NCBI RefSeq assembly: GCF_004348265.1
Contig: NZ_SMNT01000041.1
Coordinates: forward strand, 1-44,066
Reading direction: 5' to 3'
Length of the DNA: 44,066 bases
Origin: Methylobacterium segetis
GTDB taxonomy: Bacteria; Pseudomonadota; Alphaproteobacteria; Rhizobiales; Beijerinckiaceae
Each line of letters starts with the position of its first letter. The first letter of the stretch is position 1. The translations under genes and the position numbers were made by a program. The notes under the pieces are model-generated. The model did not search any database. It saw only the letters and a program-made list of their open reading frames with translations, and was not told the DNA's origin. This document shows positions 8,672 through 15,170 of this stretch, piece after piece.

Positions 8672-9181
8672 TCAGGCGCCGAGCGCCCGGTCGATCAGGT
8701 CGAGGACGCTCGTCCCGGTGCCGATCTGCAGGACGGCGACCCCCGCCGTGCCGAGGGCGAGGAAGGGCCCGAACGGGATGCGGCGGCCCGTGTCGAAGCC
8801 GGGATCGAGGAGGCGCCGGCCGCCCATGTAGGCGAGGGCCGTCAGGCTCGCGAGGAGGAGCATCGGCGCGAGCCCCTCGAGGCCGGTCCAGGTCCCGGCG
8901 GCGGCGACGAACTTCACGTCCCCGAGACCCAGCCCGTGATAGCCCCGCCGGGACCGGAACGCCGTCCGCACCCCGAGGAGCAGCCCGCCGCCGAGGAGCG
9001 CCCCGGCGAGCGCCGAGGCCGGCTCGACCGTGCCGAGGAGGAGGCTCGCCCCGAGCCCCGTCGCGAGGATCAGCAGGTTGACCGCGTCGGGGATGATCAT
9101 CGCCCGGATGTCGCTCGCCGCCGCGGCGCCCGCCAGGAGCAGCAGCACGAGGAGGGCGCCGGATTCGGGGCCGAGGCTCAT
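8672..9181 (-). CDS. A24-family prepilin peptidase (short, GspO/CpaA type)
   Basis: A 169-residue polytopic membrane aspartic protease. The two catalytic aspartates of the A24 family are present: D24 in ASDIRAMIIPD and D88 in the GLGLGDVKF (GxGD) motif. The N-terminal methyltransferase domain with its zinc cysteines, found in full-length GspO/PilD, is absent, as in CpaA/TadV-like enzymes. It would cleave the leaders of the pseudopilins at the inner membrane. Transcribed from the minus strand 38 bases after gspK and convergent with gspJ, it probably belongs to a two-gene gspK-peptidase unit. Mature pseudopilins would be unmethylated unless another enzyme supplies that step. Confidence 0.85.
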   Translation of the reverse strand: MSLGPESGALLVLLLLAGAAAASDIRAMIIPDAVNLLILATGLGASLLLGTVEPASALAGALLGGGLLLGVRTAFRSRRGYHGLGLGDVKFVAAAGTWTGLEGLAPMLLLASLTALAYMGGRRLLDPGFDTGRRIPFGPFLALGTAGVAVLQIGTGTSVLDLIDRALGA

Positions 9182-9219
9182 CGGGAACCGCTCACCGACG
9201 GGCCCTCACCGCGGGACGC

Positions 9220-10125
9220 TCAGCACGGGACCTGCCCGCCGGCGGCCGGGACGAGGGCGCCGGAGGGACCGCCCTCGCGCCAGTCCCGGATGCTGTAGCC
9301 CGCGGGCGGGCCCGGGGTGAACTCGACGATCGCCTCCCGGGCGGCGCGGGCGCCGGAGCGGGTCACCGCCTCGCCGCGGATCAGGACGGTCCGCCCCGGC
9401 GCCTGGGCGAGGAAGAAGGGCGTGCCGGAGCGCTCGGCCTCGGCGCGGGTCCGCGCTCCGGTGACCGCGAGCAGGGTCGCGGTCGGGGCGGCCCGGGCGT
9501 TGAGGCCGGGGCTGCCGGTATGCACCGTGACGAGAGGCACCAGGGCCTCGAACAGGGGGCGGTCGATGCCGGGCACCTGCGCCAGCTCCATCACCGAGCG
9601 GAAGAGCGGCGGGGCGGGCTCGGCCGCCCCGCGGCCCGGCTCCCGCTTGGCCGCCTCGCGCAGGCGCAGGAGGCCGAGCGTCGCCGGGCCGGCCTCCGGC
9701 GCGACGCCCCGGACGAGGGCGGCCACGAGTTCGGGCGTGCCCGCGTTGAGATCGACCTTGCCGCTCTCGTCGGCGACCGCGACGGCGAGCGTCGTGCCGT
9801 CCTCCAGGGCGCAGAGGCGGGGGCCGTGCGGTCTCGGCCGGGCGGCGGCCTCCTGCCCTCGGGGGACGTCTGCGAGGAGTTCGAGGATCGCGAGGTGGAC
9901 GGCGCCCTCGGCCCCGGCCTCGGCGCGGGCGAGCTGCGCGGTGGCGCGCGCCTCGATCGCCCGGTAGCGGGCCGCCGCGATGTAGGTGGCGATCATCAGC
10001 CCGATGAGGCCGATCATCCAGATCACCGCGACGAGGGCGAAGCCCGCCTCGCTCCCGGTCTCGGTCCGGAGCGGCACCGGGCTGGCCGGTCCCGGAGGTC
10101 GGGGCGCTGAGGGAGGCGGGATCAT
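9220..10125 (-). CDS. gspK: Type II secretion minor pseudopilin GspK
   Basis: A 301-residue protein, the largest pseudopilin. A proline-rich leader is followed by predicted cleavage G28/F29 and the hydrophobic helix FALVAVIWMIGLIGLMIA. Mature position 5 is Ala rather than Glu, the known GspK exception. The globular part has the helical insert and DESGKVDLNAGTPELVAAL, typical of GspK. GspK caps the pseudopilus. The start is uncertain: ATG 10125 is chosen, while GTG 10176 would extend the leader by 17 residues; neither has a strong ribosome-binding site. It sits on the strand opposite the rest of the operon, upstream of the prepilin peptidase. Confidence 0.87.
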   Translation of the reverse strand: MIPPPSAPRPPGPASPVPLRTETGSEAGFALVAVIWMIGLIGLMIATYIAAARYRAIEARATAQLARAEAGAEGAVHLAILELLADVPRGQEAAARPRPHGPRLCALEDGTTLAVAVADESGKVDLNAGTPELVAALVRGVAPEAGPATLGLLRLREAAKREPGRGAAEPAPPLFRSVMELAQVPGIDRPLFEALVPLVTVHTGSPGLNARAAPTATLLAVTGARTRAEAERSGTPFFLAQAPGRTVLIRGEAVTRSGARAAREAIVEFTPGPPAGYSIRDWREGGPSGALVPAAGGQVPC

Positions 10126-10304
10126 CGCGCGCTCGGGGAGGGCTCGCCGCGGCTGGGGCGAGCTTGAGCATAGCACGGGGCCGCGCCTCCGGTCGCGTCC
10201 GGGACTTGCCGGCGCGGCGCCCCCGCCCCTACCCTCGCCCGCGCCGGCATCCCGGCGAAGGGCCCGGGCCGACCCGCCGGGCAGACGTGTCGTGGAGGCC
10301 TGTC

Positions 10305-10511
10305 ATGGACGATCGCTCGGTCGCGGACGTGGAGGAGATCGCCGACGCGGTCATCGACCTGATCGCCCGCCGCCTGAACGCGGGCGTGCGCGCCACCTCG
10401 GTCGCCGCGGGCATCGCGGTGGCGCTGACGCGGCTCGGCGAATCCGGGGCGCGCGGGGCGGAGCTGCGGGACGCGATCCTCGCCGTCCTGCAGCCGAGGC
10501 CGCCGGCCTGA
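10305..10511 (+). CDS. Hypothetical protein, 68 residues
   Basis: A short acidic-to-neutral helical protein, preceded by a good GGAGG ribosome-binding site eight bases before the ATG. The sequence (MDDRSVADVEEIADAVIDL onward) predicts two or three amphipathic helices, with no membrane segment and no cysteines. I do not recognise a family. It stands alone between gspK (opposite strand, divergent) and the DUF4214 gene (opposite strand, convergent). The ribosome-binding site and sensible amino-acid composition support a real gene, but the length leaves doubt. Confidence 0.5.
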   Translation: MDDRSVADVEEIADAVIDLIARRLNAGVRATSVAAGIAVALTRLGESGARGAELRDAILAVLQPRPPA

Positions 10512-10560
10512 CGTCGTCGCGCCGGGCCGGCGGCTCCGGAAACCCGGGGCCTCAGCCCGC

Positions 10561-11280
10561 TCAGATGTGCCAAGCCTGCTCGACGCCCGCGGCGAGGTGG
10601 TGGTGGGCCTCGGCGGAATCGGTGATCGCCGCCGCCACCGCGGCGCGCGAGGCGCCGTGCTCCAGCTCGCCCTGCCAGTAGCGCGAGCCCCCGTCATCGG
10701 CCCCGCGCCCGAGGGCGTGCTCGTACAGGTCCTCGACATAGGCCGCGTTGCTCAGGCCCGCCGCGCGGCCCTGGTACTCCGCGGAGCCCAGGAAGGTCTG
10801 CGCCACGTCGTGCAGCGAGGCGCCGTGCTCGATCGCGTCGCGGAAATGGTGCAGGCCGCCGGCGTCGGGCGCGCGGTTGAGGAGACCGTAATAGAGCCGC
10901 GCGACGTCGCCCGCCTCGAACGTTCCCCGAAGATGGGCGAGGTGCTCGTCCGAGAGGACGAAGCCGAGGGCCACGTCCTCCCGCGAGGCGCCGTGGCTCA
11001 ACTGGCCGGTCCAGTAGGACACGCCGCCGTCGTCGCCCGTGCGATGGAGGTTGTCCTCGTAGAGCTTGTTCACGAAGCCGCGGTCGTCGAGGCCGTCGTG
11101 CCGGCCCTTGCCCTCGCCGGACTTCAGGAATTTCTCCACCACGTCGTGGAGCGAGTCGAGGCCGCTGACGTGGCCCATCCAGGACGCGAGGCCCGGCGCG
11201 TCGGGCGCCCGCCCGAGCAGGCCGTCGTACAGGGCATAGATCAGGCTGTCGTCCGCGCCGACGAGATCATCGAGGCCCAT
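10561..11280 (-). CDS. DUF4214 four-repeat protein
   Basis: A 239-residue soluble protein built almost entirely from four DUF4214-type repeats (about 10-52, 65-112, 120-168 and 174-220). Each has the pattern [YF]-x2-L-[YF]-x3-L-x-R-x2-[DG]-x2-G, then a W/F and H-G-A-S. The ATG at 11280 has a strong GGGGAGAG site just upstream. DUF4214 occurs in secreted calcium-rich, adhesin-like and exopolysaccharide-linked proteins; its function is not established. Here no signal peptide, RTX nonapeptides or haemolysin-type secretion signal is evident, so its location is open. Transcribed alone. The protein is very rich in His and Asp, ending AHHHLAAGVEQAWHI. Confidence 0.82.
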   Translation of the reverse strand: MGLDDLVGADDSLIYALYDGLLGRAPDAPGLASWMGHVSGLDSLHDVVEKFLKSGEGKGRHDGLDDRGFVNKLYEDNLHRTGDDGGVSYWTGQLSHGASREDVALGFVLSDEHLAHLRGTFEAGDVARLYYGLLNRAPDAGGLHHFRDAIEHGASLHDVAQTFLGSAEYQGRAAGLSNAAYVEDLYEHALGRGADDGGSRYWQGELEHGASRAAVAAAITDSAEAHHHLAAGVEQAWHI

Positions 11281-11505
11281 GGTTCTCTCCCCTCTTCCGC
11301 TGTCGGGGCCCGCGGAGACGGTTCGGAACCTGTCGCGGGCGGGCCGGTGCGGACCACCACTCGCATCGGGGCGGCGCGGGTCGATACGGCCGTTCGTCCG
11401 AGGTCGTTCCGACCAAGGTCCGAGACGCCGGTCCGTTGACAGGGGGCTGCGGGCGGCGCCGGGGCCGGCCGGGTCAGGAACCGGACGGATCCCTGGGAGC
11501 GGGGG

Positions 11506-11739
11506 TCAGGCGGGGCGGGCGATCCCGGGCAGGCCGCCGAGGGTCGCGAAGCCGATCGCCGTGCGCGCGGTCACGATGGCCTGCAGGGTGTCGTCCGACG
11601 CGCCGCAGGTGAGCGCCCGCAATTCCAGCATGAGCAGCCGGAGGAACAGCGCGTCCGCGCCCTCGCCCTCCCGCAGCATCGACAGGAGTTCCCGCATGAA
11701 GGCGCAGGGGGGCGATCCCGGGGGTGGCACTGTCGGCAT
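11506..11739 (-). CDS. Hypothetical protein, 77 residues
   Basis: A small protein from ATG 11739, with GGAG about 11 bases upstream. It has a proline-rich head, then a helical body (FMRELLSMLREGEGADALF) and no membrane segment. A TTG at 11829 in the same frame would add 30 residues with composition unlike the body, so the shorter start is preferred. No family is recognised. The neighbouring DUF4214 gene and the small operon upstream are on the same strand but separated by more than 140 bases, so it may be monocistronic. Confidence 0.45.
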   Translation of the reverse strand: MPTVPPPGSPPCAFMRELLSMLREGEGADALFLRLLMLELRALTCGASDDTLQAIVTARTAIGFATLGGLPGIARPA

Positions 11740-11888
11740 CGGCGCAAGCTCCACGCGCGTGCGAACACGAATCAGTGTTTCGCAGACCGGTGGTGGCGCA
11801 CCATCACCTGGGTTAACGTGAAGTTGCAAGACTTCCGCCGCGCCCCGCCGGGTCGGTCACGGGAGGGCGATCACCCCGCTGGCGCGCA

Positions 11889-12029
11889 TCACAGAACCGG
11901 CTCGACCCATCTCAGCACGGCCGCGAGCCGTTCGGCCTGCGCGCGGGTGAGCCCGGAGCAGAGCGCGGTGCCGTTCTGGTAGACGGCGAAGCTTCCGTCG
12001 GCGACCGCACGAACCTTGATCGAGGCCAT
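11889..12029 (-). CDS. Hypothetical protein, 46 residues
   Basis: A very small protein whose ATG overlaps the stop of the upstream 83-residue gene (ATGA), suggesting coupled translation. The sequence begins MASIKVRAVADGSFAVYQNG and then has a helix rich in Ala and Arg (LTRAQAERLAAVLRW). It reads as a short beta hairpin followed by a helix. I recognise no family. Such tiny genes are often missed; the coupling and plausible composition are the main support. Confidence 0.45.
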   Translation of the reverse strand: MASIKVRAVADGSFAVYQNGTALCSGLTRAQAERLAAVLRWVEPVL

Positions 12030-12280
12030 CAGGCGTCCCGTCCCGACAGGCGCGCGAGCGCGCTGAGGCCGCGCTCGGTGATCTGCCAGGTGGCGAAGGT
12101 GTCGCTGAATCCCCTGTCCGGGAGCGGGCGGAGCGAGCGAAGAGCGCCGCGGCTCTCGAGGGCTACGAGCCTGCTGTGGTCGCCCGGCCAAGTTCTGTCC
12201 GGTCTTTGCTTGATGGTGATCTGACGGTCGGCCGCCTCTGCAGCCTTTCTGAGGAGGCGTCGCTCGTGGTTGACCAGCAT
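12029..12280 (-). CDS. Hypothetical protein, 83 residues (winged-helix-like)
   Basis: A small basic protein with a good GGGAGAG site before the ATG at 12280. It begins MLVNHERRLLRKAAEAA and ends DTFATWQITERGLSALARL. The order, a helical start, a central ALESRGALRSL and a W-x-I-T-x-x-G-x-x-A-L-x-R end, resembles small winged-helix or restriction/phage-type accessory proteins, but this is only a fold impression. It is the first gene of a two-gene unit with the 46-residue protein. A candidate promoter and dyad lie 35-65 bases upstream. Confidence 0.5.
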   Translation of the reverse strand: MLVNHERRLLRKAAEAADRQITIKQRPDRTWPGDHSRLVALESRGALRSLRPLPDRGFSDTFATWQITERGLSALARLSGRDA

Positions 12281-12313
12281 CGTCTCTCCCGGATGCGAGG
12301 GGAATCGTAGGCA

Positions 12314-12345
12314 CTACTTACGTAGATCTTGGCCTATATGGTCAA
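12314..12345 (-). promoter_or_regulatory. Candidate promoter with CTAC-N4-GTAG dyad
   Basis: On the minus strand TTGACC (12345-12340) is followed after 15 bases by TACGTA (12324-12319). The latter overlaps an inverted repeat, CTAC-TTAC-GTAG at 12314-12325. The block is noticeably more AT-rich than its surroundings and precedes the two small genes starting at 12280. The spacing is short for a sigma-70 promoter, so this is a suggestion only. Confidence 0.3.
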
Positions 12346-12426
12346 GCTTGGCAACCCGCGCCGGGCCCGCCGGCGCGATTCCGGTGGTGACGAGGCGCCG
12401 TGCGCGGCGCGCCGGCGGAAGGCCCG

Positions 12427-13467
12427 TCAGGTCCGGGCGATGGCGATGCCGCTTCCGTCGACGAGGGAGAAGCCGATGCCCCCGCGCCGCAGGGCCGCGA
12501 CCACGCGGCGCCGGGCCGAGGACGCCGACGCCTCGGTCTCGCCCTCGAGCTTGCGGATGGTCGCGAAGGACAGCCCGCTCGCCAGGGAGCAATCCATCAT
12601 CGACCAGCCCAGCATCTTGCGCGCGGCACGCAGGTGCTTGCCCCCGAGCGCGGATTCGAGCTCGTCCCTCAGGAAGCCGTCGACCGGGGCCGACGGGATG
12701 CCGCCGACCCGCGAGGCCAGGGTGGCCCAGCTCTCGATGCGGCCGGACGCATCGCGGACGGGCACGTAGACGAACCGGAACGAGCCGGACGCCCCGTCCG
12801 CGAGGACGAGGCGCTTGAATGCCTCGAAGGGCCGGCCCGCCCGCATCAGCGAGCCGACATGCTCACGGGTGCGGGAGCGGTCCTCCGCCGCGACGACGCA
12901 GGTGCAATCGTCACGGAACGCTTGTTGCGTGACGCCGGTCAGGCTGAGGAGCTCGCGCGAGCCGACGCGCTGCGCCTGTGCGTAGAGCGAGGCATGGGTC
13001 CAGGATTGGGCCTCCCGAAACAGGGCCCAGCGGCGGCGCTGCTCCGCCCGGCGGGCGTCCGCCAGGGCCTCCCGGTCCGTCACGTCGAGGATGAAGCCCG
13101 ACGCCGCGGCCGGGCGCCCCTCGGCGTCGAGGAAGATCTCGCCCCGGCTCTCAAGGGTACGCACGGACCCGTCGGGCCGGACGATCCGAACCGTGTGGGC
13201 CCTGAGGAGGCCCGCGCCGAGCACCTCGACCTCCGTCTCGAGGACCTCGCGGTCGGCCGGGTGGGCCAGCGCCCGCAGGGCGCCGTAGCTCGGGCGCACG
13301 GCGCTCGCCTCCAGCCCGAGCAGGGCGAAGAGGCCCGGCGACCAGCTCTGCTCGCCGGAGGCGAAAGTCCAGCACCAGCTCCCGGTCAGCCCGCAGGCTT
13401 CGAGGAGGCGGAAATAGGCGAGGGAGGAGAAGACGGACCGGGGGTCCGGGGTATCGAGGCGTTCCAT
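12427..13467 (-). CDS. PAS-domain transcriptional regulator with C-terminal HTH
   Basis: A 346-residue putative sensor-regulator. A PAS domain at about 20-135 has the PDGSVRTLESRGEIFLDAEGRP core and FILDVTDREAL end. A second, degenerate PAS-like region covers about 150-260. The C-terminal region (about 280-345) has an XRE-like helix-turn-helix of the type common in Rhizobiales: LRAARKMLGWS, then SGLSFATIRKLEGE, then VVAALRRGGIGFSLVDG. There is no kinase, GGDEF or EAL module, so the PAS input probably acts directly on DNA binding. Ligand or cofactor is unknown. No partner gene is coupled to it; the next gene upstream on this strand is the royal-jelly-like protein, about 150 bases away. Confidence 0.75.
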   Translation of the reverse strand: MERLDTPDPRSVFSSLAYFRLLEACGLTGSWCWTFASGEQSWSPGLFALLGLEASAVRPSYGALRALAHPADREVLETEVEVLGAGLLRAHTVRIVRPDGSVRTLESRGEIFLDAEGRPAAASGFILDVTDREALADARRAEQRRRWALFREAQSWTHASLYAQAQRVGSRELLSLTGVTQQAFRDDCTCVVAAEDRSRTREHVGSLMRAGRPFEAFKRLVLADGASGSFRFVYVPVRDASGRIESWATLASRVGGIPSAPVDGFLRDELESALGGKHLRAARKMLGWSMMDCSLASGLSFATIRKLEGETEASASSARRRVVAALRRGGIGFSLVDGSGIAIART

Positions 13468-13527
13468 CCGACCGTGACGTGCCCACAGGGTATCGGTGGC
13501 TTCCGGCCCGCTCCTCGCGGAGCAGGA

Positions 13528-13551
13528 GCCCTCTCCCGGGCGGGAGAGGGC
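13528..13551. terminator. 24-base perfect palindrome, possible terminator or dispersed repeat
   Basis: An 11-base arm (13528-13538) and its exact complement (13541-13551) are separated by two bases, centred on CCCGGGCGGG. It lies just downstream of the royal-jelly-like gene on the minus strand. No T-run follows, so a rho-independent terminator is doubtful. Similar CTCTCCCG/CGGGAGAG palindromes are common dispersed intergenic elements in alphaproteobacteria. A shorter hairpin (gctcc-tcgc-ggagc) lies immediately to the left. Confidence 0.45.
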
Positions 13552-13615
13552 CGGCGAGGCATACGGGAGATTTAGCCCGGCCGCAGCCCCTTGGCGGGGC
13601 CGGGCGGGAGAGGCC

Positions 13616-14824
13616 TCAGCGGGCGCTGCCGGGCCGGGTCGAGCCCGTCGCCTCCGTTGTCCCGGGCTTGAGGCTCCAGAGCTCCGTCGGCAGGCTGACC
13701 GGCGCGCCGGGCTTGTAGTCCGCCGAATCCTGGATGTGCGAGGTCGTGACGTAGATCGTGCCGTCCGGTCCTTCGGAGAACGTGTCGGGCCAGCGAAGCT
13801 GCGGGTCCTGCACGAGCGTCGTCAGGCCTGTGCCCTTGCCCGACAGGTCGCGCACCTTCACCGCGTTGTCCTGCGGCGAGGTCACGTACATGCGCCCGTC
13901 GTGCCGGGAGATCAGCAGGCCGTCCGCCACTCCGTTCTCGCCGACCGTGACGATCTTGGAGCCGAGCGTCCTGTCGGTGAGCATCTCGGGCACGACCGAA
14001 GCCGTGGCCCAGCCGGTGAGCGCGTCGGTCGGCAGGCTGTAGAGCGTCTTGCCCTTGATCGCCTGCCAGTACAGCGTCCCGCCGTCCGGCGAGAGGGCGA
14101 TGCCATCGGCCGAGAACTCGACGCCGCGCCCGTCGGGCCGGCGCAGCGGCTTGCCGTCGTAGGTCACGGTCACGCTCTTGTCCGGCATCGTCGAGGGATG
14201 GCCGGAGAGCACGCGCTTGGCCTTGCCGCTGTCGATATCGACCACGATGAGCGCGCCCTCGGCCCCGGAATCGGTCAGGTAGGCGGTCTTGCCGTCCGGC
14301 GAGATCCGCACGTCGTTGATGTAGGAGGCCTGCATCACCGTGTCGGTGTCGAAGGGGATCGTCTTGACGACGCGATTGGTCTTGAGGTCGAGGCCGACGA
14401 GCTTCGGCCCGTCCTTGACGACGTGCGCCATCGCGGGGGCGGCGGCGTCGACCACCCAGAGCCGGTCCTGCCCGTCGGCCACGACGCTCTGCACGCAGAC
14501 GAAATGGTCCTTGGGCGAGATCTCGTCGGCCTTGGCGTTGCGCCAGGAATTCCAGGCCTCGTCCGGATAGGGCACCGGCTTGCCGTCCTTCAACTCGGCG
14601 ACCGAGACGGGCGCGTCCTCGCTCCAGCGGGGGAAGTTGACGAAGATCCGTCCGTCCCGAGACACGGTCACGCCGGTGACCTGATGCTCGAAGCTGGCGA
14701 CCTTCGTGAGCTGGGCCTGCCCCGTGGTCGGCGTCTGTGCCTGGGCCGAGGCGGGCGGGATCGCGCCGGCCAGCGGGCCGCCCAGGAGGAGCGCGGCCAG
14801 GCCGGCGCGGGGGTTTCTCAACAT
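13616..14824 (-). CDS. Major royal jelly-related secreted beta-propeller protein
   Basis: A 402-residue exported protein from ATG 14824. A signal peptide covers about 1-28 (basic start, ALLLGGPLAGAIPPASAQA). The body has the MRJP/yellow family pattern: VTGVTVSRDGRIFVNFPRW, then the AWNSWRN block, YINDVRISPDGKTAYLTDSG, and a late WPDTFSEGPDGTIYVTTS. Together these indicate a six-bladed propeller related to gluconolactonases. The bacterial members' substrate is unknown; periplasmic lactone or sugar-acid chemistry is an inference from relatives. An in-frame start at 14914 would add 30 residues before the signal peptide and is unlikely. The gene is divergent from the histidine kinase, with a 16-base tandem repeat in the gap. 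Confidence 0.85.
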   Translation of the reverse strand: MLRNPRAGLAALLLGGPLAGAIPPASAQAQTPTTGQAQLTKVASFEHQVTGVTVSRDGRIFVNFPRWSEDAPVSVAELKDGKPVPYPDEAWNSWRNAKADEISPKDHFVCVQSVVADGQDRLWVVDAAAPAMAHVVKDGPKLVGLDLKTNRVVKTIPFDTDTVMQASYINDVRISPDGKTAYLTDSGAEGALIVVDIDSGKAKRVLSGHPSTMPDKSVTVTYDGKPLRRPDGRGVEFSADGIALSPDGGTLYWQAIKGKTLYSLPTDALTGWATASVVPEMLTDRTLGSKIVTVGENGVADGLLISRHDGRMYVTSPQDNAVKVRDLSGKGTGLTTLVQDPQLRWPDTFSEGPDGTIYVTTSHIQDSADYKPGAPVSLPTELWSLKPGTTEATGSTRPGSAR

Positions 14825-15170
14825 GCTCGGTGACCTCGTGAGATGGTTCTCGTTCCGGGGAACGCGGGCAGGTCCGCCCAAGCTCCCGCCTGCGACACCT
14901 CCCGCCTGCGACACCTCCCGACTGCGACACCTCCCGCCTGCAACGCTTGCCCGCGCGAGCCCCGCCCGATCGCGGGAGCCGGACCGGGCTTCCGGAACCG
15001 GCTGCGCCGCCGGGCTCGCGCCGACGCGTTGGAGGAGGGCTGAGGCGGGGCTTGGGCGAGGCGGATTTCGGCGCGCCGCTGTCGCCGCCCGGCGGTGGCG
15101 CTCCTGGCGCGGCCGGGCTAGCGTGCGGCCTCCTCCGCGGCCTGCCGCGGCTTCCTGCCCGGCGCTCCCG
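14825..15170. other. Divergent intergenic region between propeller gene and histidine kinase
   Basis: A gap of 346 bases between two divergently oriented starts, so it should hold promoters for both. I see no convincing sigma-70 pair; the sequence is GC-rich throughout. The only clear structure is the 16-base tandem repeat at 14883-14946. The remainder, about 14947-15170, has scattered short GC palindromes but nothing I can name. Confidence 0.6.
14883..14946. repeat. 16-base tandem repeat, four copies
   Basis: Unit CTCCCGCCTGCGACAC. Copies are at 14883-14898 and 14899-14914 (identical), 14915-14930 (one change, C to A at the seventh base) and 14931-14946 (diverged in the last four or five bases). 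The array lies about 60 bases upstream of the royal-jelly-like gene start. It may be a regulator-binding array or simple slippage. Confidence 0.85.

Noticed and set aside
10567..11439. Long open frame on the plus strand opposite the DUF4214 gene
   Set aside because: Its composition is the antisense image of the DUF4214 repeats, with no ribosome-binding site and no family resemblance. High GC content creates such shadows throughout the window.
11429..11445. TTGACA in the gap left of the 77-residue gene as a plus-strand promoter
   Set aside because: No -10-like hexamer follows at proper spacing and no plus-strand gene lies downstream.
14883..14946. 16-base tandem repeat as CRISPR
   Set aside because: There are no spacers between the units and no cas genes nearby.
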